A stretch of DNA of 64,000 nt from Mucilaginibacter paludis DSM 18603 (GTDB lineage Bacteria; Bacteroidota; Bacteroidia; Sphingobacteriales; Sphingobacteriaceae): contig NZ_CM001403.1 of assembly GCF_000166195.2 (NCBI RefSeq), positions 6,994,877 to 7,058,876 on the forward strand, in the 5' to 3' direction. The position numbers and the translations under genes are program-made. Under the pieces are notes generated by a model that was not told the origin of the DNA, searched no databases, and saw only the letters and a list, made by a program, of their open reading frames with translations. Below are positions 7,302-15,397 of the stretch, one piece after another (the stretch's first letter is position 1; every line of letters starts with the position of its first letter).

Positions 7302-9085
7302 ACCTGATGCGCTATTTACTGGAAGCCAACCTGTACCTGGCTGGTTTCTACCTGCTTTACGCCCTGCTGCTGCGCAGCGAAACCTATTACCAGCTTAACC
7401 GGGCCTACCTGCTGCTCAGCAGCGCGCTGGCCTTTGTTTTACCGCTTTTACAAGTTGGCATTTTAAGGCCGCGGCCCACTGTTAATGTTAGCATTAATAT
7501 GGGCGGCATGGTAGGCGCCGCCCTGCCCACGGCGCAGCAAAACCCAGCCTGGGCCTGGGCCGATTATGCCCTGCTGACCTACGCCCTGGTAACGCTGGCT
7601 ATGCTGGTGCACCTGGGTATTAAAATATATGCATTAGTGGCGCTGGCCAAAAAAGGTGTAGCCAAACGGCATAACGGTTTTACGCTTGTTGAGCTCCCCG
7701 ACCCAAATGCCGCTTTTTCGTTTTTGGGCTACCTGTTTATCAACCAGCGGCTGGCATCGTCGGCTACTATACTGCACCACGAGCAGGTACACATCAGGCA
7801 GAAACACAGTTGGGATATTATTTACCTCGAGCTGTTAAAGGCCGCCAACTGGTTTAATCCCTTTGTTTACCTGCTGCAAAAAAGCATTAAAGAGGTGCAC
7901 GAGTTTATTGCCGACAGCCACGCCGCCGCCCTGGAGGGCGATACCGCCAGCTATACCGATTTTTTAATCGGCAATGCTTATGGCCTGCTCCCCAGTCCGC
8001 TTACCAATTCATTTTTCAATAAAAACCAATTAAAAAGGAGGATTATTATGTTGTATCAAAAAAAATCGGGCAGCTCGGCAAGGTTCAAATACCTGGCCGT
8101 ATTGCCGCTGCTGGGCAGCATGCTGTGCATGTCAACCCTGGCCTTTACCAAAAGTTACGGATGGGTTGACCTGGTTCCGCAGCTGCTACTAACAGCCACC
8201 CAGACCCACGGTACCCGCTACGCCACCTACGACGCCAAAAATATAAGTATCGGGCTGGTAGTAAAACAGGCGTTAGCACCAGCCGAAACTTCGGTAAAGG
8301 CAGACCAGGCTAATGCAGCGCACCAAGCGGCCACTGCGCAGGCCCAGCAAGTTTCAAAGCAAACAATAAATGCTAAGGTGCGCGCAGATACTGATCTGGT
8401 TGAAATTAATCCTTCATTCCCAGGTGGCGAGGGAGCCTTTGGCCGCTTTTTAGCCAGAAATGTACGCTATCCTAAATCAGCCAGAGACGCAAGTGTTTCC
8501 GGCCGTGTATTCGTGCAATTTTTTGTCGAAACCGATGGTAGCCTGGGCGATATGACAGTACTACGCGAACCCGGCGCCGGCCTTGGCGAAGAAGCTCTCC
8601 GCGTACTCAAACTATCGCCTAAGTGGATGCCCGCCCTACAAAATGGCAAGCCAGTACGGGTAAAATACACTGTGCCTGTTACTTTCAGCCTGGCACCGCC
8701 CACGCCCGTTAGCGGTAACCCGCCCACCGGGGCCACCCCACCCGTTACCCAGGATGCAAATGCCCAGCCAATTTTTAGTGCTGTCCAGATTAATCCCTCA
8801 TTCCCTGGCGGCGAAGAGGCTTTTCGCCGATTTTTAATTGAAAATGTACGATATCCTAAAACCGCCAAAGACGCAAACGTAACCGGCCGCGTATTTATAC
8901 AATTTGTTGTCGAGACCGATGGCAGCCTAACCGACTTAAAAATATTGCGCGACCCCGGCGCAGGTTTGGGCGACGAAGGTTTGCGTGTGCTTAAGCTGTC
9001 GCCCAAGTGGAACCCCGGCGTACAAAACGGCAAACCGGTGCGCGTGCAATATACCGTCCCCATTAATTTTAGCCTGGCTAAATAA
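7298..9085 (+). CDS. BlaR1-type M56 peptidase with two TonB C-terminal domains
   Basis: This 595-aa integral membrane protein starts with hydrophobic helices (about residues 5-60 and 85-115). A zinc metallopeptidase site follows, HEQVH at residues 161-165, with ..KEVHEFIADSHA downstream giving the third ligand. Another membrane helix follows near 260-275. The periplasmic part holds a Gln/Ala-rich linker and then two TonB_C domains in tandem (about 375-470 and 490-590). The two domains are about three-quarters identical, for example both INPSFPGGE and LRVLKLSPKW, which shows intragenic duplication. It is translationally coupled to the BlaI gene and probably relieves its repression by cleavage. 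The TonB domains may also energise outer-membrane transport or sense it. Confidence 0.93.
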   Translation: MNLMRYLLEANLYLAGFYLLYALLLRSETYYQLNRAYLLLSSALAFVLPLLQVGILRPRPTVNVSINMGGMVGAALPTAQQNPAWAWADYALLTYALVTLAMLVHLGIKIYALVALAKKGVAKRHNGFTLVELPDPNAAFSFLGYLFINQRLASSATILHHEQVHIRQKHSWDIIYLELLKAANWFNPFVYLLQKSIKEVHEFIADSHAAALEGDTASYTDFLIGNAYGLLPSPLTNSFFNKNQLKRRIIMLYQKKSGSSARFKYLAVLPLLGSMLCMSTLAFTKSYGWVDLVPQLLLTATQTHGTRYATYDAKNISIGLVVKQALAPAETSVKADQANAAHQAATAQAQQVSKQTINAKVRADTDLVEINPSFPGGEGAFGRFLARNVRYPKSARDASVSGRVFVQFFVETDGSLGDMTVLREPGAGLGEEALRVLKLSPKWMPALQNGKPVRVKYTVPVTFSLAPPTPVSGNPPTGATPPVTQDANAQPIFSAVQINPSFPGGEEAFRRFLIENVRYPKTAKDANVTGRVFIQFVVETDGSLTDLKILRDPGAGLGDEGLRVLKLSPKWNPGVQNGKPVRVQYTVPINFSLAK

Positions 9086-9176
9086 AGAAGCAAGATGAAA
9101 GAAGCCGGATAATAGACGCAGGAGGCAAGATGAAAGAGTCAGGAAATGAGACAGACCCAACCCGATCCTTTCTCGG

Positions 9177-9313
9177 GTTGTATGTACTTAACCCTGATGC
9201 TGGCTTGTTCCCGTTTCACGCTTATAAGGGCGTTGCCTGGCGGCCCGCGCTGTACGCTCATACTGCGCGGGCCTTAGCCACAGGCCGGTATCCGCTGCCA
9301 TCGCTAACGCTTT
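9177..9313. repeat. Dispersed repeat (GATACCGGCCTGTGGCTAAGGCC type), inverse copy
   Basis: Read on the minus strand this gives gcgttagcgatggcagcgga, then taccggcctgtggctaaggc, then a cgcgggcc segment and 'aacgccc'. Plus-strand copies lie at 9764-9845 and 29735-29832. It is non-coding, although short ORFs can be read. Confidence 0.7.
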
Positions 9314-9352
<39 letters not shown>

Positions 9353-9375
9353 TTGCCTGCGTTTTTTTGTCGCTC

Positions 9376-9545
9376 GCATAGCACACACCCCTCCACCTCT
9401 CTCGAGATGGTAATGGCACTTTCCTTTACTTTTTGTTTTTAAATATTTGATAATGAGTGTTTTGTTTTAGCTCCCCTCTTGAGAGGGGGCGGGTTTGGCG
9501 GTGCGGCTGCAGGGGGTGTGTTTCTGCGCGCGACGAACTTTTGCG
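9376..9545. repeat. Dispersed repeat (CTCTCGAGAGGGG / GCGCGCGACGAAC type)
   Basis: This contains 'gctcgcatagcacacacccctcc', 'ataatgagtgttttgtttta', 'ctcccctcttgagagggggc', and 'gtgcggctgcagggggtgtg' leading into gcgcgcgacgaac. The order matches the copy interrupted by the ISAs1 element (2851-4180) and the copies at 29486-29710 and 51374-51535. Confidence 0.75.
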
Positions 9546-9763
9546 CAATTGCTTGTCGCTCGTATAGAACACGCAACGCTGCCCCAAGATGGGAATCGCA
9601 CTTTCCCTTCGCCTTTTGTTTTTACCCCAACTTAAAGCGGTTGGCCCCGCGCGATTGCTTCCCTCGGGGAAGGTGGAGGAAAGGGTTTCTGCGGTTTGCC
9701 AGGCAATGTTACGCTGCTTTTGTTGCACAAATGTGATGGTACTCACCATCAGTTTTGTTTCGT

Positions 9764-9845
9764 GTTAGCGATTGGAGTGGATACCGGCCTTGTGGCTAAG
9801 GCCTGTGCAGTATAAACGGAAAGCGCGGGCCGGAGGCAACACCCT
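9764..9845. repeat. Dispersed repeat (GATACCGGCC type), direct copy
   Basis: The sequence gttagcgattggagtggata, then ccggccttgtggctaaggcc, matches the inverse of 9177-9313 and the copy at 29735-29832. With 9177-9313 it forms a long inverted repeat enclosing about 450 bp. Confidence 0.7.
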
Positions 9846-10353
9846 GCTGATAGACGATTGTTGTTGTTTATTTATCTTAAGAACAGTTAATTAATTTCTG
9901 AATAAAAATGTCATCTCTGGAACGGAAGGGAGAGATCTTTTATGCGTATTGCTTATGTTGTATATTAGATAAGTATCTGTTTTTCAGATTCTTTCTTCTG
10001 ATTTTTTGTGATGTTAATCATAATAGGCTTTTTTTGCCGGGTTTAGTTTTTCTATATTTTTTTATACCTGTACCTTTATTATTAAGTTTTGCTACCGCCT
10101 GTTGAGTGACTGGTGAATGTGGCCTGGGGCCTCAAATAAAAGGCTGATCGTGCGGGTAGATTTTGCTCGTTAGGGGGTAGCAGGGGTTGAGAAATACGGA
10201 TTTGGTGTGGCAGCAGGGGCAAGGCCCGTATGCTTATGGAATTTAGGGGTGGCCTTTGGATGGTTTTGAAAATGGCGAATGTGATGCTACAATGCGGGTC
10301 TGGTTTTTTTTTGAAAGTATTTTAAATAATGAAATATAATTTATCTAAACCTG
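9846..10353. other. Intergenic region without a supported gene
   Basis: About 500 bp of A/T-rich sequence precede the radical SAM gene. Short ORFs (for example 9908-10105) have low-complexity hydrophobic translations and look spurious. No clear promoter or RNA structure was recognised. Confidence 0.6.
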
Positions 10354-11601
10354 ATGGAAACAAAAATAGTTGATCCTGCTGATTTGTATCGCCTTCCGTG
10401 GACTTTGCCTGATAACGGTATTTCGTGGCTTGAGCCTACGGCCCGCTGTAACCTTAACTGCTATGGCTGCTATCGCAAAAACATCAAACATTCGCATAAG
10501 TCGATGGAGCAGGTAAAGCACGAGCTTGATGTATTTCAGGCTTTACGCAAAACGGACTGTATCTCGATTGCGGGTGGCGAGCCGCTGTTATACCCGCATA
10601 TTGTTGAGCTGGTGGCCGAGGTAAAATCGCGCGGTTTAAAGCCCATTATCAACTCTAACGGGATTGAATTAACCAGGGAGCTGCTTCACGAGTTGAAAAA
10701 GGCAGGGGTGTTTGGTTTTACTTTTCATATCGACAGTCGCCAGGGGCGGGGCCGCGGCCCCAGGTGGGAAGGTAAAAATGAGCTTGAACTGAACGAGCTC
10801 AGGCTTTATTATGCCGAAATGCTGGCTGCCGAGGGCGGGATATCCTGCTCGTTCAACTCCACGGTTTATGATGATACGCTGCACTATGTGCCGGAGCTGG
10901 CCGCCTGGGCACAAAGGCATATTGATATTGTGCATACGATGGTGTTTATCCTGTTCCGCTACATTACGCCCGATTTGCCTTATGATTTTTATACCGGTGA
11001 TAAAAAGATTGTGTTTGATGAGATACACTACCACTCGGATAAGGAGGAGGTAACCAACCTGGTGGCCCCGCAAATTGTGGCCGAAATTAGAAAAACAGCG
11101 CCCGATTTTAAGCCTGCGGCTTTTTTAAACGGAACGCACCAGGCCGATGATTTTAAATGGCTGCTAACCGAGCGCATGGGCACTAAAGATAAGGTTTTGG
11201 GTTACATGGACAATAAGTTTATTGAAATGGTGATGGCTTTATATCATTATAAAAACAACCGCTATTTATCTTATGTTTCGCCAAAAACCTTAAGCCTGGG
11301 CCGCACTACTTTGTTTAGTTTATGGGCTATCAATAAGGGCATCAGGAGCACGCTAAAAAAGTACTTGGCTTATTTAATTGCCAATCCGTTGCGCATTTTT
11401 AAGCGGGTTTACATGCAATCCATCATGATTATCCAGCCGGTTGATTTTATGCCCAACGGGGATCAGAGCATGTGCGACGGTTGCCCCGATATAACGGTAT
11501 GGACAGATAAGAATGGTAAAGATCAGTTGGTTTGGTCGTGTAGGTTGGAGGAGCCGATGCAGTATGGCGAGTTTTTGCATTCGGTACCGAGGGCAAACTG
11601 A
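10354..11601 (+). CDS. Radical SAM domain protein
   Basis: This 415-aa protein carries the radical SAM cluster motif C32-x3-C36-x2-C39 (ARCNLNCYGCYRK), followed by the SAM-binding GGEPL motif in ISIAGGEPLLYPH and the downstream beta-strand PIINSNG. The C-terminal third holds further cysteines (MCDGCPD and VWSCRLEE), which could bind an auxiliary cluster or help shape the site. An internal stretch near residues 330-350 (LGRTTLFSLWAINKG) is mildly hydrophobic. The gene stands alone between a repeat cluster and the Rpn locus. The substrate cannot be named; the family includes RiPP and lipid-modifying enzymes. Confidence 0.88.
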   Translation: METKIVDPADLYRLPWTLPDNGISWLEPTARCNLNCYGCYRKNIKHSHKSMEQVKHELDVFQALRKTDCISIAGGEPLLYPHIVELVAEVKSRGLKPIINSNGIELTRELLHELKKAGVFGFTFHIDSRQGRGRGPRWEGKNELELNELRLYYAEMLAAEGGISCSFNSTVYDDTLHYVPELAAWAQRHIDIVHTMVFILFRYITPDLPYDFYTGDKKIVFDEIHYHSDKEEVTNLVAPQIVAEIRKTAPDFKPAAFLNGTHQADDFKWLLTERMGTKDKVLGYMDNKFIEMVMALYHYKNNRYLSYVSPKTLSLGRTTLFSLWAINKGIRSTLKKYLAYLIANPLRIFKRVYMQSIMIIQPVDFMPNGDQSMCDGCPDITVWTDKNGKDQLVWSCRLEEPMQYGEFLHSVPRAN

Positions 11602-11714
11602 TTGTAAATGGTTGATAAAATCCCTTTGTATACGCTTCTTGATGCCAGAAATTACCTTTCAGCCTTTAGGCGTTGTTTATCTTTATTACTTTTGGGCTGC
11701 TACTGCTTATACTT

Positions 11715-12668
11715 ATGAAAAGAAATCATGATAATTTATGGAAGGGCGCGTTGGAAGATCTATTTGATGATTTTCTGAGCTTCTTTTATCCTGAAGCCGA
11801 AACCCTCTTTGATCTTGATAAGGGCTTTCAATACCTGGATAAGGAGCTCGACCAGCTTTTTCCGCCGGAAGCGGGCAACCAAGCCCCCAGGTATGTTGAT
11901 AAACTGGTTAAAGTGTTTACCAAAAGCGGCGGCGAAGAATGGGTTTTGGTGCATATCGAAGTTCAATCTTATACCGATCAGGATTTCGCGCAGCGCATGT
12001 TTCAATACTATTACAGGATACTTGACTTGTACCATAAGCCAATTACCGCATTTGCCATTTTTGCCGATACCAATAAAAACTTTCATCCCAAAGCGTACGA
12101 ACGGGATTTTTTAGGAACAAAGGTTTTATACAGCTATAATACATTCAAGATCATCGATCAGGATGATGCCGTTTTGCAGGCAAGCGACAATCCTTTCGCC
12201 ATGGCCGTGTTGTCGGCCAAGCTGGCGTTGTCGCGCGGCGAATTGAAGGATGAGCAGCTTTTTGCCCAGGCGTATGAGCTGGCGCGCAGGTTAGTGAGTA
12301 AACAGATACCTAAAATTAAGATACGCAAGGTGATGAACTTTTTGAGGTATTACCTCAGTTTTGAAAATCCGGATATGTTTGCTAAATTTGAGAAAGAGAT
12401 TGCTATATTAACAAATAAAGATGATACTATGGGCATAGAAGAAATGTTATTGGCAGAAGCAAAAGAAGAAGGCAAGATTGAAGGTAAGCTTGAAGGGAAA
12501 CTTGAAGGTAAACTTGAAGGCAAGCTTGAAGGCAAGCTTGAAGGCAAACTTGAAGGCGAGCGTGAAAAGGCTTTAGCCATTGCAACCGAAATGAAGAAAG
12601 ACGGTATTCCAAAAGAGCAGATTGCCAGATTTACCAAGCTCCCTGTAGAAGAAATTGAAAAATTGTAA
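11715..12668 (+). CDS. Rpn-family PD-(D/E)XK nuclease / putative transposase-like protein
   Basis: The ATG at 11715 (MKRNHDNLWKGALEDLF) gives 317 aa; the frame runs further up but only through hydrophobic low-complexity codons. The N-terminal 230 residues match the Rpn (recombination-promoting nuclease, PDDEXK_2) fold. A catalytic core is visible as RYVDKLVKVF followed by WVLVHIEVQSYTD (Asp, then Glu-x-Gln). The C-terminal tail begins at an internal Met (codon at 12429, MGIEEMLLAEAKEEGK). It carries IEG plus six LEG tetrads (KLEG repeats), then a helical end EREKALAIATEMKK..EEIEKL. Rpn nucleases in E. coli make a short protein from an internal start that neutralises the full protein. The tail is duplicated twice just downstream. 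Confidence 0.85.
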   Translation: MKRNHDNLWKGALEDLFDDFLSFFYPEAETLFDLDKGFQYLDKELDQLFPPEAGNQAPRYVDKLVKVFTKSGGEEWVLVHIEVQSYTDQDFAQRMFQYYYRILDLYHKPITAFAIFADTNKNFHPKAYERDFLGTKVLYSYNTFKIIDQDDAVLQASDNPFAMAVLSAKLALSRGELKDEQLFAQAYELARRLVSKQIPKIKIRKVMNFLRYYLSFENPDMFAKFEKEIAILTNKDDTMGIEEMLLAEAKEEGKIEGKLEGKLEGKLEGKLEGKLEGKLEGEREKALAIATEMKKDGIPKEQIARFTKLPVEEIEKL

Positions 12669-12726
12669 TTGGATTTAAATACATCGAAGCCCCTGTTTAT
12701 TCATATTAACAAATAAAGATGATATT

Positions 12727-12942
12727 ATGGGCATAGAAGAAATGTTATTGGCAGAAGCAAAAGAAGAAGGCAAGATTGAAGGTAAGCTTCAAGGGAAACT
12801 TGAAGGTAAACTTGAAGGCAAACTTGAAGGCGAGCTTGAAAAGGCTTTAGCCATTGCAACCGAAATGAAGAAAGACGGTATTCCAAAAGAGCAGATTGCC
12901 AGATTTACCAAGCTCCCTGTAGAAGAAATTGAAAAATTGTAA
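12727..12942 (+). CDS. Free-standing Rpn C-terminal tail, copy 2 (71 aa)
   Basis: This ORF repeats the tail of the upstream Rpn gene from its internal Met: MGIEEMLLAEAKEEGK, then IEG, LQG and three LEG tetrads, then ELEKALAIATEMKKDGIPKEQ and LPVEEIEKL. It lacks the nuclease domain. The sequence before the ATG (taaagatgatatt) is the same as before the internal Met of the full gene, with no strong Shine-Dalgarno, which is usual in this phylum. By analogy with RpnS proteins it could be an extra antitoxin subunit. It could equally be a recent, untranslated duplication. Confidence 0.55.
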   Translation: MGIEEMLLAEAKEEGKIEGKLQGKLEGKLEGKLEGELEKALAIATEMKKDGIPKEQIARFTKLPVEEIEKL

Positions 12943-13000
12943 TTGGATTTAAATACACCGAAGCCCCTGTTTATTCATATTAACAAATAAAGATGATACT

Positions 13001-13204
13001 ATGGGCATAGAAGAGATGTTATTGGCAGAAGCAAAAGAAGAAGGCAAGATTGAAGGTAAGCTTCAAGGTAAACTTGAAGGCAAGCTTGAAGGCGAGCGTG
13101 AAAAGGCTTTAGCCATTGCAACCGAAATGAAGAAAGACGGTATTCCAAATGAGCAGATTGCCAGATTTACCAAGCTCCCTGTAGAATACATTGAAAAATT
13201 GTAA
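13001..13204 (+). CDS. Free-standing Rpn C-terminal tail, copy 3 (67 aa)
   Basis: This is the third copy of the Rpn tail, with IEG, LQG and only two LEG tetrads before GEREKALAIATEMKK. It carries two changes near the end relative to copy 1, PNEQ for PKEQ and VEYIEKL for VEEIEKL. The ORF is intact from ATG 13001 to TAA. It is the last unit and is followed directly by the complete terminator at 13224-13254. The tetrads are predicted to be a charged helix that may mediate dimerisation with the tail of the full-length nuclease. Confidence 0.55.
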   Translation: MGIEEMLLAEAKEEGKIEGKLQGKLEGKLEGEREKALAIATEMKKDGIPNEQIARFTKLPVEYIEKL

Positions 13205-13223
13205 TTGGATTTAAATACACCGA

Positions 13224-13254
13224 AGCCTCTGTTTATTCAACAGGGGCTTTTTTT
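13224..13254 (+). terminator. Rho-independent terminator of the Rpn locus
   Basis: A ten-pair stem (agcctctgtt with aacaggggct, one G-U pair) and five-base loop are followed by seven T. The 5' arm alone (agcccctgtt) is repeated at the ends of units 1 and 2 near 12690 and 12963, where no 3' arm follows. Confidence 0.9.
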
Positions 13255-13330
13255 ATTGGCAATGAAAAAAGGACAGGTTATTAGGAGTTTTTATTTTAAA
13301 TTTATTTATATATAATGCCAATAAATTTTA

Positions 13331-13597
13331 ATGATAACCCAAGAACATATAGATAATTTAAAAGGTAAATTGAACGAGATTTTACGCTCAGAGCTTTTAC
13401 TGGGGAACGAAATTATAGAAACCGCTAAGGGATGGCCTAATGAAAAAACCATTATGATTTTTTTGAAAATGCCATTTAGACGTAATTACATTTTGAATGA
13501 TATTGAATATCGCGATATCAATGATCCGCATTATTGGAAAGCCGAATACTTCGATAAATCTAAAGATCATATCCTGGCGTGCAAATTCGGGTCTTGA
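13331..13597 (+). CDS. Hypothetical protein, 88 aa
   Basis: The ORF starts at ATG 13331 in A/T-rich sequence (MITQEHIDNLKGKLNEILRS). It has no signal peptide or membrane helix. The N-terminal third is probably helical. The middle (KTIMIFLKMPFRRNYILNDIEYRDI) looks like beta strands, and DPHYWKAEYFDKSKDHILACKF ends the protein. I do not recognise a family. It follows the Rpn terminator and is the last gene before a 450-bp gap. Codon use is ordinary for the window. Confidence 0.55.
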   Translation: MITQEHIDNLKGKLNEILRSELLLGNEIIETAKGWPNEKTIMIFLKMPFRRNYILNDIEYRDINDPHYWKAEYFDKSKDHILACKFGS

Positions 13598-14049
13598 TAT
13601 TTAACGTAATTCAAAACTTATTGCGTGGTTCCAGTTGGGATGAAACCAAGCGACGCAATTGTTCATTCCATAGCCAATTAAAAATCCAACGGCCCCATCT
13701 TCCCTATGAAAACAAACCAATGAATTACAGTTTATTATGAAGGAATAAAACGACAAAATTCTTTGGGTTAAGGAGGCTGCTCCGGAGCCTTAATACCTGT
13801 GCTTCCTCTTTGTTGGTAGAGCATAGCAGTCTAATCATTGATATTATTAGTGTGCAGGAAAACCAGTATTGGTATTATCGGGCTTGCGCAAACCTACCTA
13901 TACCTTTGCCAACAGTTGATGCAACAGCACTTGCTTATTAATTAAGTATTAACAAATAGCTTAACTTGAATTAAGCTTCAAAATATTAATATAATCAACT
14001 AAAATTCTGCTATTTTAGTTTGCTTATTACATTATGCTGCCTGATCACC
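13598..14049. other. Intergenic region, one hairpin
   Basis: No gene is supported. A hairpin at 13767-13792 (ttaaggaggct and agccttaa arms around gctccgg) is visible. The 3' part is A/T-rich and probably holds the promoter of the SWIM gene. The frame upstream of 14050 opens at TTG 14020 but lacks protein-like sequence. Confidence 0.5.
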
Positions 14050-15390
14050 ATGTCTGATACCATTACCTATCAATACAACAAATCTTCGGCTTTAAACAAG
14101 TCTGATGCTTCAGACGAGTTGTTTTTGGCTAAATATAGCGAAGTACAAAAAACGAATGCACCTTGCTTTTTCTGGGGCCGCTTAACCGATCCGTATGTAA
14201 CGGCGCGCTGCCTGCTTACACTATCAAATGTGGTTCAGTCCAGTTTTAATTTATCTCCCTTTTTGCTTGCCATGTTAAAAGACCCTATTGTTACTGCCGG
14301 TAACGATAAAATCAGATTTGAGGGCTTTTCGCATTGTGCGGGCGTTTATGCCCGGGTGGATATTTTAGGTGATGGGCACGATGGCGAATTTTTGGCAAGC
14401 GGCACCACCAATGTGGACTTTAATCAACCCATGCTTTCTGCCCTGAGCAGTATCCGTAAAAACGAAAACGTGTTACTCTCTATCGGGCAAAAAGAGGTAG
14501 GCTTACACCGCGAAAACGAAAAAATAATAGAGCGAAAAGTTCCGCTACCGGTTAAATGGATAAAGGGTTTAACTTCGGTACAAATGTTTCTTGCCCAGTC
14601 AGAAAAGGTTTATACGTTTAACCGCCTGCAGGCATTGCAGTTATTTAAAACCATACCAAGCGGTAAGCCTAAAACCGACTATTATTTATTGATAAGAGGG
14701 GGAAAGCCCCTATTCTCGCCGGCAAAAGCCCACGATGCGGTAACCATTGGCGGCATACACCGCTTAAAACTAATTGAACCTTTATTGGCCATTGCCGATG
14801 AGTTAAGGGTATTTCCGCATGCTACGATGCAGGCAACTACCTGGCAGGTTTATATTGGGCCTGTAAGATTCACCTTGTCATTATCAAGAGATGCCTGGCG
14901 CGGATTTTCTGGCGAAGGTGCCGCACTGGAATCGCTGATCGAAGATATTCCTGATCAGTGGGTGGAGCTTGTTGATCAGTATAGTTACGCCAACCAGGAG
15001 TTCAATGCCACTTTACTTGCCGTTAACGAGGGGCTGGACCTGAAAAAAGTAGAAAATATAACGGGCCGCCTTTCGGCAATTGGCTTGCTGGGGTACGATC
15101 TGGATGAAAACAGTTTCTTTTACAGGAGGCTGCCTTTTAAGCTTAGCCGCATGATGAGCCTTAACCCAAGGCTAAAGGATGCCGAAAAATTATTAAGCGA
15201 AGGCAAGGTGAAAATTATGGTACGTAACGATGATAAAATAGAAGCGCAGGTAGAAGGCAGCGGTGTTAAGCACATTGTGATACTGAGTGCAGGTAAAGAG
15301 CAATGTACCTGTACCTGGTTTAGTAAAAACCAAGGTGAGCGGGGCGTTTGCAAACATATATTGGCAGTTAAAAAATTAGTGCTTAACTAA
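14050..15390 (+). CDS. SWIM zinc-finger domain protein
   Basis: Starting at ATG 14050 (MSDTITYQYNKSS) the product has 446 aa. The C-terminal SWIM finger is complete: C419-x-C421 in QCTCTWF and C434-x-H436 in GVCKHILAVKKL. The remainder is a large family-typical region with no recognised enzyme motif. SWIM fingers bind DNA or proteins. It is followed after seven bases by a 963-aa DUF6493-like gene, so they form an operon. SWIM proteins of this kind are often found with MoxR-ATPase/VWA conflict systems, but those partners are absent here. Confidence 0.88.
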   Translation: MSDTITYQYNKSSALNKSDASDELFLAKYSEVQKTNAPCFFWGRLTDPYVTARCLLTLSNVVQSSFNLSPFLLAMLKDPIVTAGNDKIRFEGFSHCAGVYARVDILGDGHDGEFLASGTTNVDFNQPMLSALSSIRKNENVLLSIGQKEVGLHRENEKIIERKVPLPVKWIKGLTSVQMFLAQSEKVYTFNRLQALQLFKTIPSGKPKTDYYLLIRGGKPLFSPAKAHDAVTIGGIHRLKLIEPLLAIADELRVFPHATMQATTWQVYIGPVRFTLSLSRDAWRGFSGEGAALESLIEDIPDQWVELVDQYSYANQEFNATLLAVNEGLDLKKVENITGRLSAIGLLGYDLDENSFFYRRLPFKLSRMMSLNPRLKDAEKLLSEGKVKIMVRNDDKIEAQVEGSGVKHIVILSAGKEQCTCTWFSKNQGERGVCKHILAVKKLVLN

Positions 15391-15397
15391 GGTTGCA

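Larger units (their letters stand above)
12405..13237 (+). repeat. Tandem triplication of the Rpn 3' end
   Basis: Three near-identical units begin at about 12405, 12704 and 12977 with 'atattaacaaataaagatga'. Each contains the tail ORF starting ATGGGCATAGAAGA and ends with 'aaatacaccgaagcccctg' or close variants. Unit lengths are about 299, 273 and 261 bp and differ mainly in the number of 12-bp KLEG codon blocks. Each junction falls in the loop of the terminator hairpin, so units 1 and 2 keep only its 5' arm. Confidence 0.93.

Noticed and set aside
8467..9093. 208-aa antisense ORF opposite the TonB domains
   Set aside because: It is a shadow of the GC-rich, duplicated coding region on the plus strand.
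9908..10105. 65-aa plus-strand ORF
   Set aside because: The translation is rich in Phe, Leu and Cys from A/T-rich DNA, with no signal peptide pattern followed by a domain.
12350..12637. 95-aa antisense ORF across the KLEG repeats
   Set aside because: It arises from the 12-bp repeat read on the other strand (SLPS repeats).
12440..13110. Possible CRISPR array from the short regular repeats
   Set aside because: The 12-bp units are contiguous and code for KLEG in frame; there are no spacers and no cas genes.
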